DNA from: Bifidobacterium leontopitheci | GTDB lineage: Bacteria; Actinomycetota; Actinomycetes; Actinomycetales; Bifidobacteriaceae | DNA length: 46,927 nt | Assembly: GCF_009193355.1 (NCBI RefSeq) | Contig: NZ_WBVT01000027.1 | Coordinates: 1-46,927 of the forward strand | Direction: 5' to 3' | Part shown: positions 18,175 to 27,100 of the stretch, in pieces | How positions within the stretch are numbered: position 1 is the stretch's first letter | Layout: each line of letters starts with the position of its first letter | Notes under the pieces: model-generated | Database searches by the model: none | Seen by the model: only the letters and a program-made list of their open reading frames with translations | Told to the model about the DNA's origin: nothing | Translations under genes and position numbers: made by a program

Positions 18175-19068
18175 ATGGAGCACATGGCATCCAAAGGAAA
18201 ACCGTCCCCGCGCTCCGCGGTCAAACCCCTCAGCAACGCGCAGGTGGCGCGGCTTGCGAAGGCGCACAAGCTCGTCGACCCGATGCGCGACCTGCCGACC
18301 GGTCCGAACCGCACGATCAACACGGCCGAAATCAACGCGCAGCACCCCAAAGGCACCGCGCGACTGCTCAAAGGCGTCGACGTCGTCTTCCACGCGAGCT
18401 GCCGCACGTACGCGTGGGGCCTCGACAACATCCCCGAAACCGGGCCGTTCATCACCGCCGCCACGCACGTGACCATGTTCGACGTGTTCGTGCCGATGGC
18501 CAGCCTGTTCCACATGGGCCGCCGTCCGCGCTACATGGCGAAGGCCGAAATGGCCCACTGGCCGCTCATCGGCAAGTGGTTCCAGCTGGTCGGCATGCAG
18601 CCCGTGCAGCGTCGCTCCGGCAAGGCGAAGGCCATCGAGGAGACGTCGGTCGAGATCCTGACCAGCGGACGCCCGCTCACCATCTGGCCGGAGGGCACGG
18701 TCACGCGCGACCCGAAGAAGTGGCCGATGAGCATGAAGAACGGCGTCGGCGTGATCGCGCTCGAAGCCTCCCGCCGCCTCGGCCATCAGGTGCCGCTGTT
18801 CTGCGCGGTCACTTGGGGCGCGGCGTCCATCAACCACTGGTGGCCGTGGCCGCGCAAGAACGTGGTCATGTGCTACGACACGCAGCTCGACTACGGCGAC
18901 CTGCTCATCGACCAGGATTCGTGGGGCGAGCAGCCGCCGACCGCGCTCGCCGACGAGCTGACCCGCCGCGTGCGCGTGCGCATGACCCAGATCATGACCG
19001 AGATCCGCGGCGAGCAGGCCCCCGCCGGCTACTGGGACTACCGCACGATGAGCCGCGTCGACAAGTAG
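18175..19068 (+). CDS. plsC: 1-acyl-sn-glycerol-3-phosphate acyltransferase-like protein (PlsC family)
   Basis: 297 residues. The family transfers an acyl chain to lysophosphatidate at the membrane to make phosphatidate, the precursor of phospholipids. The acyltransferase signature HX4D is present as HVTMFD (His98, Asp103), and the substrate-binding EGT motif as WPEGTVTRDP (residues 173-175). The middle region FMGRRPRYMAKAEMAHWPLIGKWFQLVGMQPVQR-type sequence fits block II. No clear membrane helix is visible, so it may be peripheral. The start is either 18175 or the in-frame ATG at 18184; neither has a strong ribosome site. gpsA, which makes glycerol 3-phosphate, follows 279 bases downstream on the same strand and supports a lipid role. 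The exact acyl acceptor is not proven. Confidence 0.85.
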   Translation: MEHMASKGKPSPRSAVKPLSNAQVARLAKAHKLVDPMRDLPTGPNRTINTAEINAQHPKGTARLLKGVDVVFHASCRTYAWGLDNIPETGPFITAATHVTMFDVFVPMASLFHMGRRPRYMAKAEMAHWPLIGKWFQLVGMQPVQRRSGKAKAIEETSVEILTSGRPLTIWPEGTVTRDPKKWPMSMKNGVGVIALEASRRLGHQVPLFCAVTWGAASINHWWPWPRKNVVMCYDTQLDYGDLLIDQDSWGEQPPTALADELTRRVRVRMTQIMTEIRGEQAPAGYWDYRTMSRVDK

Positions 19069-19347
19069 CCGACCGGCGTCGCGGTCCGTCGGCCAAGCAA
19101 CCGCGGAGCTGCAGCGTCCGCAACCGGTCCGCGCCCCGGCAAACCCCGGCAAACGGATACGCGCCGGACGGGCCGACGTGTACAGTACCGTGATATACGC
19201 AACGTCGACGTGACGTAGCGGCGCCGCACGGTCGAGCCGGCGGCCGCAAGCCGGAACGTGCAGCGGTGCCGTGCGGCGGACGCGGAGCACCGGAACGTAA
19301 CACGCAAGCGAACGTAAGTGAACGCAATGATAAGGAGTGGCGAGTAA

Positions 19348-20343
19348 ATGAAGTGTACAGTGCTAGGCGCAGGCGCATGGGGCACCACCTTCGGCCAGGT
19401 GCTGGCCGACGCGGGCAACGACGTGACCATGTGGGCCATCGAGCCTGAGATCGTCGAAGGCATCCGCGACCATCACCGCAACGAGGTGCGCCTGCCCAGT
19501 GTGGCCGAGCTGCCCGCCAACATGACCGCCACCGGCGACCGCGCCGAAGCGGTGCGCGACGCGGAGATCATCGTCGTGGCCATCGCCGCACAGTTCGCCC
19601 GCGTGGCGCTCGCCGAATTTAAGGGCCTCATCTCCGACGACGCCATCGTCGTCAGCCTCATGAAGGGCATCGAACGCACGACCAGCAAGCGTATGGACGA
19701 GGTGGTCCGTGAAGCGCTCGACCTGCCCGCCGACCGGTTCGCCGCCATCTCCGGCCCGAACCTGAGCAAGGAGATCGCCGCCCGCGAGCCCGCCGCCACC
19801 GTGGTCGGCTGTGCGAACATCGACAACGCGCACAAGGTGGCCGCCGCCTGCACCACCAACTACTTCCGCCCGTTCGTCACCACCGACGTGATCGGCCTGG
19901 AGATGTGCGGCTCGCTGAAGAACGTGGTGGCGCTCGCCGTCGGCATGGCCCGCGGCGCCGGCTACGGCGAGAACACGGCCGCGATGATCGAGACGCGCGG
20001 CCTCGCCGAGCTGACCGCGCTCGGCCAGGCCGCCGGCGCCGACCCGAAGACGTTCTCCGGTCTGGCCGGAGTGGGCGACCTCATCGCCACCTGCGGCTCG
20101 CCGCTCAGCCGCAACTACACGTTCGGCGCGAACCTCGGCAAGGGGCTGAGCGTCGAAGAGGCGACGCGCGTGAGCAACGGCGTCGCCGAGGGCGTGCCGA
20201 CCACCGACGCCGTGGTGGCGCTCGGTAAGGAGCTCGGCGTGCCCACGCCGCTCGCCTGCGCGATGAGCCGCGTGCTGGCTGATGGCATCTCATGCCAGGA
20301 GATGCTCTCGCTCCTGTTCGGCAGCGAGATTACCGAGGAGTAG
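19348..20343 (+). CDS. gpsA: Glycerol-3-phosphate dehydrogenase [NAD(P)+]
   Basis: 331 residues, the usual length. The enzyme reduces dihydroxyacetone phosphate to sn-glycerol 3-phosphate, the backbone for phospholipids, in the cytoplasm. The N-terminal Rossmann motif is GAGAWGTTFG (residues 7-16). The NAD-domain segment SLMKGIE, the SGPNLSKEIA motif (near residue 136) and the C-terminal-domain GSLKNVVALAVG with the catalytic-type Lys191 are all present. The later block GLAGVGDLIATC...SRNYTFG is also typical of GpsA. AAGGAGTGG lies upstream of the ATG at good spacing. It sits after the plsC-like gene and before ddl. Confidence 0.97.
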   Translation: MKCTVLGAGAWGTTFGQVLADAGNDVTMWAIEPEIVEGIRDHHRNEVRLPSVAELPANMTATGDRAEAVRDAEIIVVAIAAQFARVALAEFKGLISDDAIVVSLMKGIERTTSKRMDEVVREALDLPADRFAAISGPNLSKEIAAREPAATVVGCANIDNAHKVAAACTTNYFRPFVTTDVIGLEMCGSLKNVVALAVGMARGAGYGENTAAMIETRGLAELTALGQAAGADPKTFSGLAGVGDLIATCGSPLSRNYTFGANLGKGLSVEEATRVSNGVAEGVPTTDAVVALGKELGVPTPLACAMSRVLADGISCQEMLSLLFGSEITEE

Positions 20344-20580
20344 CGGGTGCGGAGGCCGCCAATCGGACGGCCGATTCCCGTCGACGGGCCGGTGCTGCCG
20401 CGAGCGTTATGCGTGCGGCGGCACCGGCCTTTGCCATACTGGGGGCCGCCAAACCGGCGACAACCGCCGCGGGCAGTGTCGATTTGGTCGGTTTCGGTCG
20501 TTTCCGGTCGGTTCTGACCAATTTTGGCTCATTTCCGCAGTGCTGTCGCCGCGGCAACGCCTCGATTTCACCCACTCCGT

Positions 20581-20722
20581 CGAGATGTGGGTGTTTCATT
20601 TCGGGAAAACAGCGGGTACGGTCATCGCCCCACACTCGCAAAACGGCTCTATAAAGCCGTTTTGCCGATTTGGTCACACAGCAGTCCCCATTAAAACTGG
20701 AAAACAAAACACCCACATCTCG
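20581..20722. repeat. Nested 142-bp inverted-repeat element between gpsA and ddl
   Basis: Outer arms CGAGATGTGGGTGTTT (20581-20596) and AAACACCCACATCTCG (20707-20722) are a perfect 16-bp inverted repeat. Inside is a second perfect 11-bp hairpin, GCAAAACGGCT (20638-20648)/AGCCGTTTTGC (20655-20665), with a 6-base loop. The 669-base gap holds no convincing gene. Just before it, 20487-20525 is rich in GGTCGG/TTGGTC..GACCAA repeats. The element could be a small non-autonomous mobile element or a structured RNA. Confidence 0.75.
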
Positions 20723-21012
20723 CACGCGGCCGTCAAACTGACCCAAAAACCGACTCTAAACTGACCCGCACCCCGTCACGTCACCCCAAAACCTCCGCCG
20801 GAGTCGGCCGCACGCCACACCCGCACCCGGCCGCACCCCAAACCCTTCCCAAACCCCCGCAAACCGCCGCGTTCGCTCGTATCAATCCCGTATTACTCTT
20901 ATGACCCAGCATGTGCCGGCAACGGCACGGACGAATGAATGGTCCGGGAGTCCGGCGCCCCGCGCAAGCGGTGCCGAGCCGTTCCGGGAAAACATATAAG
21001 AAGAGGAACAAC

Positions 21013-22149
21013 ATGGCCAAACAACGCATTGTGGTGATGTACGGCGGCAAGGCCGACGAGCATTCGATCTCCTGCATCTCGACTGCCGGCGTGCTGCGCG
21101 CGCTCGACACCGACAAGTTCGAGGCGATCCCCGTCGGCATCACGAAGGCCGGCCAGTGGATCGTCGACGGCGAGGACCCGCTCGGCTGGGATCTCGCCAA
21201 AGGCCTGCCGACCGTGGTCAAGACCCCCGGCTCGCGTGACGTCGTACTCGACATGGCGCTCGGCCAGGACGGCTTCCTCGCCCGCAACGCGGACGGCACG
21301 CTCAGCTCGCTCGGCCACATCGACGCGGTGCTGCCCGTGCTGCACGGCCCGTTCGGCGAGGATGGCACGATCCAGGGTCTCCTCGAGATGATGAACGTGC
21401 CGTACGTCGGCTGCGGCGTGCTCGCGTCGGCCGCCTGCATGGACAAGCATTACACGAAGGTGCTGCTCGCCGCGGCCGGCATCCCCGTGGCCCCCGGCAT
21501 CACGCTGGACGCGCGCAGCTACGATGCGGCCGGCGAGTTTGCGGCCAATGCGGCCGACATCCTCGCGCAGGTCGAGGCGGCCGGACTGCAGTATCCGCTG
21601 TTCGTCAAGCCGTCGCGCGCCGGCTCCAGCTTCGGCGTGACCAAGGTCGAGCACGCGGGCGACGCCGCCGAACTGGCCGCCGCCGTGTTCGAGGCGAGCC
21701 ATCATGATTGGCGCATCCTCGTGGAGCAGGGCATCGACGCGCGCGAGATCGAGTGCGCGGTGCTGTGCCCGAAGCCCGGCGATGAGCCGCGTCCGAGCTG
21801 GCCGGGCGAGATCGTGCTCGACAAGCGCAACGAGGGCGACGACCAGTTCTACGATTTCGACAGCAAGTACATGGATGCGTCCGCCAGCCACGTGGAGGTC
21901 CCCGCGAACCTGCCCGAGGAGACGCTGCAGCGCGTGCGTGAGACCGCGGTCAAGGCGTTCAAGGCGGTGGACGGCGCCGGCCTGAGCCGCGTGGACACGT
22001 TCGTCCAGCCGGACGGCACGGTGATGGTCAACGAGATCAACACGATGCCCGGCTTCACCCCGATCTCCATGTATCCCAAGGCCTGGGAGGCGACCGGCGT
22101 GGGCTACACGGATCTCATCACCACGCTCATCGAAGGCGTTCTGCGCTAA
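21013..22149 (+). CDS. ddl: D-alanine--D-alanine ligase
   Basis: 378 residues from the ATG at 21013, which follows AAGAGGAA and gives the typical start MAKQRIVVMYGGKADEHSIS. The enzyme joins two D-alanines using ATP, supplying the terminal dipeptide of the peptidoglycan precursor in the cytoplasm. ATP-grasp features are in order: GKADEHSISC (substrate loop, about residue 12), LHGPFGEDGTIQGLLE, MDKHYTKVLLAAAGIP, PLFVKPSRAGSSFGVTKV (nucleotide-binding Lys), EIECAVL, and the magnesium- and D-Ala-binding C-terminal EINTMPGFTPISMYPK. An in-frame extension to 20911 has no ribosome site and is not conserved in character. Confidence 0.96.
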   Translation: MAKQRIVVMYGGKADEHSISCISTAGVLRALDTDKFEAIPVGITKAGQWIVDGEDPLGWDLAKGLPTVVKTPGSRDVVLDMALGQDGFLARNADGTLSSLGHIDAVLPVLHGPFGEDGTIQGLLEMMNVPYVGCGVLASAACMDKHYTKVLLAAAGIPVAPGITLDARSYDAAGEFAANAADILAQVEAAGLQYPLFVKPSRAGSSFGVTKVEHAGDAAELAAAVFEASHHDWRILVEQGIDAREIECAVLCPKPGDEPRPSWPGEIVLDKRNEGDDQFYDFDSKYMDASASHVEVPANLPEETLQRVRETAVKAFKAVDGAGLSRVDTFVQPDGTVMVNEINTMPGFTPISMYPKAWEATGVGYTDLITTLIEGVLR

Positions 22150-22241
22150 TCGGGCGTCCTGCGGTGGCAGTGGCGTGGTCTGCCGCGCCGGCCGGCCGGG
22201 GCGCCGCCGGCGTCCGGTTGCCGTCGCCGATGCCGCATTTC

Positions 22242-22342
22242 CGTTACTCTGCTCGCCCTAGCAGAGTGACGACTCCGCGAAAACCCTTGAAAAACAACGG
22301 TTTTCAACCCTGCGTCACTGTGCGAGGGCGAGCAGAGTGGCG
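22242..22342. repeat. 101-bp interspersed palindromic element, copy 1
   Basis: It begins CGTTACTCTGCTCGCCC and ends GGGCGAGCAGAGTGGCG, with inner arms around CAGAGTGACG/GCGTCACTG. The centre differs from the other copies (AAACCCTTGAAAAACAACGG) but keeps the same total length. It lies in the 262-base gap between ddl and the GDPD gene. Copies 2-4 are at 30171, 37451 and 46274. Confidence 0.8.
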
Positions 22343-22411
22343 CAGAGTGACGCAGGGTGGCCGCCCTGCGCATCCCCGCACCAACAACCTCGGCGATAGG
22401 AAAGGATCATC

Positions 22412-23485
22412 ATGGTCAATCATCGCAACAACAACCCCGGCCGCGCGCGTCGCAGCCATCTCGGCGGCAAGCTCGCGCTCGCCGGCCTGACCGCCGCCGC
22501 GGCCGCCGTGTGGGCGATCAAGCCGCGCTCGTTCAGCGACCGCCAGCGCAACTTCGTGCCGTCCATCCCCGACGTGTGGTACGCGCATCGCGGTCTGCAT
22601 GACGCCGGCTCCGGCCTCACCCCCGAATACGCGGCCGGCAGCGGCGAGTATGTGGCGCTCGCCCGCCGCAGCGCGCTGAAGGCCGGCTATGGCACGGCCG
22701 ATTTCGCCGGTTCGATCGCCCCGGAGAACTCGCTCGCCGCGTTTGCCGCCGCTTGCGAGGCCGGCTATGGCATCGAGCTGGACCTGCAGCTGACAAAGGA
22801 CGGCCATGTGGTGGTCGTGCATGACGAGGATCTGCTGCGCGTGGCCGGTGATCCGCGCAAGGTCGCCGATCTGACGTACGACGAGCTCACGCGCATCCCG
22901 CTGTTCCCGGCTCCCGCCAAGCCGGGCGACGCTGAGGCCGCGCCTCTTGCCGATCCGGTCGCCGCGTCTGCGAAGACGCCGACCGGATACTATCAGCATG
23001 TGCCGCTGTTTTCGGACGTGCTGCGTGTGGTCGCCGGCCGTGCGCCGCTGATCGTCGAGTACAAGTTCGCCGACAATGTTTCGTGGACCGACCGCGACAC
23101 CGAGTTGATGGAGAAGGGCGACCAGCTGCTGCAGGCCTACTCCGGCCCGTACGTGATCGAGTCGTTCCATCCGGGCGCGGTGAACTGGTACAAGGAGCAT
23201 CGTCCGGAGGTGTGCCGTGGCCAGCTTGCGGAGTCGGCGACGCCCGGCAAGGCCGGCGCCGGCATGAAGGAGTGGCTGGCCGGACTGCTGGTGTTCAACT
23301 GGATGTCGCGTCCGGATTTCGTGGCGTACGACTGGCATGGCGGTCCGCTGCCGCAGATGCGTGCGACCCGTTGGATGGGTGCGGTGCCGGTTTCGTGGAC
23401 CGTGCGTTCGCGTGATGAGCTTGACGAGTGCCGCGACTTCTTCGACTACCACATCTTCGAGGCGTTCGTTCCCGACGAGGTGTGA
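22412..23485 (+). CDS. Glycerophosphodiester phosphodiesterase family protein
   Basis: 357 residues, started by an ATG with AGGAAAGGA upstream. The family hydrolyses glycerophosphodiesters (from phospholipids or glycerol-phosphate polymers) to glycerol 3-phosphate and an alcohol. Catalytic and metal-binding residues are visible: HRG (His59), PENSLAAF, E-x-D in GIELDLQLTKDG (Glu122, Asp124) and VVVHDEDL (His137). The N-terminal hydrophobic segment LALAGLTAAAAAVWAI (about residues 21-36) after a basic stretch suggests a membrane anchor or uncleaved signal, with the catalytic domain outside. The C-terminal PVSWTVRSRDELDECRDFFDYHIFEAF is the end of the TIM barrel. An insert of about 30 residues, rich in Ala and Pro, follows the TYDEL segment. 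Confidence 0.9.
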   Translation: MVNHRNNNPGRARRSHLGGKLALAGLTAAAAAVWAIKPRSFSDRQRNFVPSIPDVWYAHRGLHDAGSGLTPEYAAGSGEYVALARRSALKAGYGTADFAGSIAPENSLAAFAAACEAGYGIELDLQLTKDGHVVVVHDEDLLRVAGDPRKVADLTYDELTRIPLFPAPAKPGDAEAAPLADPVAASAKTPTGYYQHVPLFSDVLRVVAGRAPLIVEYKFADNVSWTDRDTELMEKGDQLLQAYSGPYVIESFHPGAVNWYKEHRPEVCRGQLAESATPGKAGAGMKEWLAGLLVFNWMSRPDFVAYDWHGGPLPQMRATRWMGAVPVSWTVRSRDELDECRDFFDYHIFEAFVPDEV

Positions 23486-23536
23486 GCCGGGGCGCGGCTT
23501 AGCCCGTCTGCTCTTGGCGGGGCGGAGTCGGGCCCG

Positions 23537-23636
23537 CCTGCCCCTGACGAGGCTGTCGGGCTTGCCTGCCCCTGACGAAGCTGTCGGGCCCGCCTGCCCC
23601 TGACGAAGCTGTCGGGCTTGCCTGCCCCGTCCCGCC
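23537..23636. repeat. 28-bp tandem repeat, about 3.5 copies
   Basis: Units beginning CCTGCCCCTGACGA start at 23537, 23565 and 23593, with a partial unit at 23621. They differ mainly at AGG/AAG and at the final TTG/CCG. They lie directly after the GDPD stop codon in untranslated DNA. No coding role is seen. Confidence 0.85.
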
Positions 23637-23639
23637 CTA

Positions 23640-23676
23640 TCCCCAAGTTGCACATTGTGCATCTTGGGGATTTTTT
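23640..23676 (+). terminator. Intrinsic terminator after the GDPD gene
   Basis: TCCCCAAG (23640-23647) pairs with CTTGGGGA (23663-23670), and the loop holds a second dyad (GCACATTGTGC). A run of six T follows. A related TTGCACATTGTGCA-type dyad recurs about 100 bases downstream, near 23750. Confidence 0.85.
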
Positions 23677-23762
23677 GTGTGGGAAGTGTGAACGAAAGGG
23701 GCGGATTGTGTACCTTGAGGTGCACAATCTGGCGAATTCTTGGCGCAAGATGCACATTGTGC

Positions 23763-23943
23763 AGCTTGGGGTTCGGGTATGCGCTGCCGCAGTAACTTGG
23801 GGGTTCGGGTGTGCGCCGCACGGCAGCTTGGGGTTCGGGTGTGCGCCGCACGGCAGCTTGGGGTTCGGGTGTGCGCCGCACGGCAGCTTGGGGTTCGGGT
23901 GTGCGCCGCACGACAATGTGGGGATTCGGATGCTCGCCGCACA
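23763..23943. repeat. 30-bp tandem repeat, about six copies, upstream of the GH101 gene
   Basis: The unit is AGCTTGGGGTTCGGGTGTGC followed by GCCGCACGGC. The three units starting at about 23824, 23854 and 23884 are essentially identical; the flanking units at 23763, 23794 and 23914 are degenerate. The array is open in several frames on both strands, but only because the unit length is a multiple of three. From 23985 to 24192 the DNA becomes AT-rich and probably holds the GH101 promoter. No clear -35/-10 pair was chosen. Confidence 0.88.
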
Positions 23944-24192
23944 CTTGCGTGCCCAACGCCAACTGTGAGCGCTAACGCCCGCACTTGCCTTTTCGTGCGA
24001 TTTTGTAAACTTTCGTTACATAGATGTTTCCTCTTGGTTTTTCACAGATTTCCATAACAAACAACACTCGCTTCTGCTTTTTTGTTAAGAGTGTTATCAT
24101 AAATGACTGAGACGCGCGTCGCGGGGCTTCTGTGCCGTGCGCCTGCTCAACGAAGGGGTCTCAGACCCTCAGTGACGAGGATAAGGAAGTAT

Positions 24193-27100
24193 ATGAGAAA
24201 ACGAGTGGTTTCAGTGGCCCTTGCGGTCGCGCTGGCCGTCGCCCCCATGGGGGTGGGCAGCGTGGCTACCGCAGCGCCGCTTACTGCAAGCCAATTGCAG
24301 ACTCTCGCGCTCAAGTCCCTGGCAAAGTCCAGCGCGAAGAGCGCCAACACCGCCGCAACCGCTGCCGACGACGCTGCCGTCAACGGTTGGACGATCGATG
24401 CTGCGACCAACAAGACCGGCACCACGCTGGAGGCCGGCTCCGGCGAGTACGCCGGCTGGACGCACTTCAAGTCCGGCACCGGCAACGGCAACCAGGCTGG
24501 CACCGCTTCCGCCTACCCGGCGGTCGCCGTCAGCAACACTACCGTTGACATGACCAAGGCCGGCTCCTACACCGCGACCGTCAAGTCGGCGCAGGACGGC
24601 AAGCTGAACCGTTTCGGCTTCTACCTGGGCTACACCGATCCGGGCAGCGGCCTGTTCGTCGGCTATGATGCGGGTGGCTGGTTCTGGCAGACCTACACCG
24701 GCGGCGGCAGCGGCGATTGGTACAACGGTGATCGTCTGGCCGCCCCGGCCGCCGGCGCCGAAGTCAAGATTGAGCTCGCGTGGACCGGCAGCAAGCTGTC
24801 CGTCAAGGTCAACGGCGAGAAGGCCTTCGACGATGTCGACTACAGCGCGATGACCAACCTGACCAACAAGCTGGCCATGAAGGCAGGCACGTTCAACGGC
24901 ACCAACGGCACCGAGCTCACCGACGTCTACGTCAAGGACGAAAACACCGCCCCGGTCGTCAAGTACACGGTCTCCGGCAAGGTCACCAAGGCCGACGGCA
25001 CCGCGCTCAAGGGCGTGTCCGTCTCCACGAGCGGCGCCACCGCCACCACCGGCGACGACGGCACCTACACGCTCAAGGACCTCGCGGCCGGCAAGTACAC
25101 GCTGACGTTCTCCGCCGACGGTTACGACGACGTCACCAAGGACGTCACCGTTTCCGACGCGAACGTCGCCGACATCAACGTGTCGATGAACGAGACCGCC
25201 CCGGTCGAGACCGAGACACTCTCCACCGCCGACATGGACGTCCAGGTCAAGAAGAACTTCCCGTCCGTGCTCCAGTACACGATGAAGAAGCTCGACGGCA
25301 AGGTCATGTACGGTCAGCCGAAGGACGTGCGCGACGTCACCATCAACGGCACCAAGCTGACGCTGAAGGACAGCGACGTGACCTTCAAGACCGAAGGCAA
25401 GACCAAGGCCGTCTACACCCTTAAGGTCAAGGACGAGGCCAAGAAGATTGACGGCGTGCTCACCGTCGAGATCTCCGTGGTCGACAACACGCTGAAGTTC
25501 AACGTGACCGACGTCAAGAACAACATCGCTGAGAAGGACGGCAACGTCGAGAAGAACGCGATCCAGACGATCGCCTTCCCGAACCAGAGCCTCATCTCCG
25601 TGCGCTCCAGCCAGGAGGGCGCGCAGTTCACCGGCGCCCGCATGTCGTCCGACACCGCTCGCGTGGGCGACACCAACTACAACCTGACCGCGACCACCGT
25701 CTCCAACGAAGAGGACTACACCTACGGCTTCATCTCCGGCGGCGGCCTGAGCGCCGGCCTGTGGTCCAACTCCGAGCATGACGGCAAGTACATCGCCGCC
25801 GTCAACGGCGGTGCGAAGAACACCCGCGTGCTCGCCAACACCCAGAAGGTCGGTGCCGACACGTCCCTCGGCCTTGGCACCGCGCCGTACTACTGGCACC
25901 GCACGGTCACCGACTCCAAGAAGCGTCAGTACACGGTCGACCAGACCGACTACCCGAAGATGGCCGTCGCCATCGCCGGTGACGAGAACGAGGACGGCAA
26001 GATCAACTGGGAGGATGGCGCGATTGCGTACCGCGACATCATGAACAACCCGTACAAGTCCGAGGAGGTGCCGGAGCTCGTCTCCTGGCGTATCTCCATG
26101 AACTTCGGCTCCCAGGCGCAGAACCCGTTCCTCACCACGCTTGACAACGTCAAGAAGGTGGCCCTGAACACCGATGGCCTCGGCCAGTCCGTGCTGCTCA
26201 AGGGCTACGGCAACGAGGGCCACGACTCCGGCCACCCGGACTACGCCGACGTCAACAAGCGCGCCGGCGGCGTCACGGACATGAACACGCTGATGGAGAA
26301 GGGCGCCGAGTACGGCGCACGCTTCGGCGTCCACGTGAACGCGTCCGAGATGTACCCGGAGGCCAAGGCGTTCAGCGAGGACATGGTCCGTCGTAACTCC
26401 TCCGACGGCCTGAGCTACGGCTGGAACTGGCTCGATCAGGGCGTCGGCATCGACGGCATCTACGATCTCGCCTCCGGCTCGCGTAACTCGCGCTTCGCGG
26501 CGTTCTCCAAGGAAGTCGGCAAGCGCATGGACTTCATCTACCTCGACGTGTGGGGCAACAACACCTCCGGTGCCGAGGACTCGTGGGAAACCCGCAAGAT
26601 GAGCCAGATGATCAACGACAAGGGCTGGCGTATGACCACCGAGTGGGGTACCGGCAACGAGTACGACTCCACCTTCCAGCACTGGGCTGCCGACCTCACC
26701 TACGGCGGCTCCGGCATGAAGGGCGAGAACTCCCAGGTCATGCGATTCCTGCGCAACCACCAGAAGGACAGCTGGGTCGGCGACTACCCGTCTTACGGCC
26801 AGGCCGCGAACGCCCCGCTGCTCGGTGGCTACAGCATGAAGGACTTCGAGGGCTGGCAGGGCCGCAACGACTACGCCGCCTACATCGAGAACCTGTACAC
26901 GCATGACGTGTCCACCAAGTTCATCCAGCACTTCAAGGTGACGCAGTGGGTCAACTCCCCGCTTGACTCCACCTCCGTGCAGGACGCCTCCATCAACAAC
27001 GGCAACGAGCAGATCACGCTCAAGGACGACTCCGGAAACACGGTGGTCCTCAAGCGCGGCTCCAACAACACCGCCGAGGCCGGCTACCGCGACCGTACGA

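Noticed and set aside
22242..22342. 101-bp palindromic elements as intrinsic terminators
   Set aside because: They lack T-runs and coexist with proper terminators nearby (for example at 30113 and 46152). Their fixed length and matched ends fit a dispersed element better.
23446..23984. Open frames through the 30-bp tandem repeats
   Set aside because: The repeat length is a multiple of three, so frames stay open by default. There is no ribosome site or sensible protein character.
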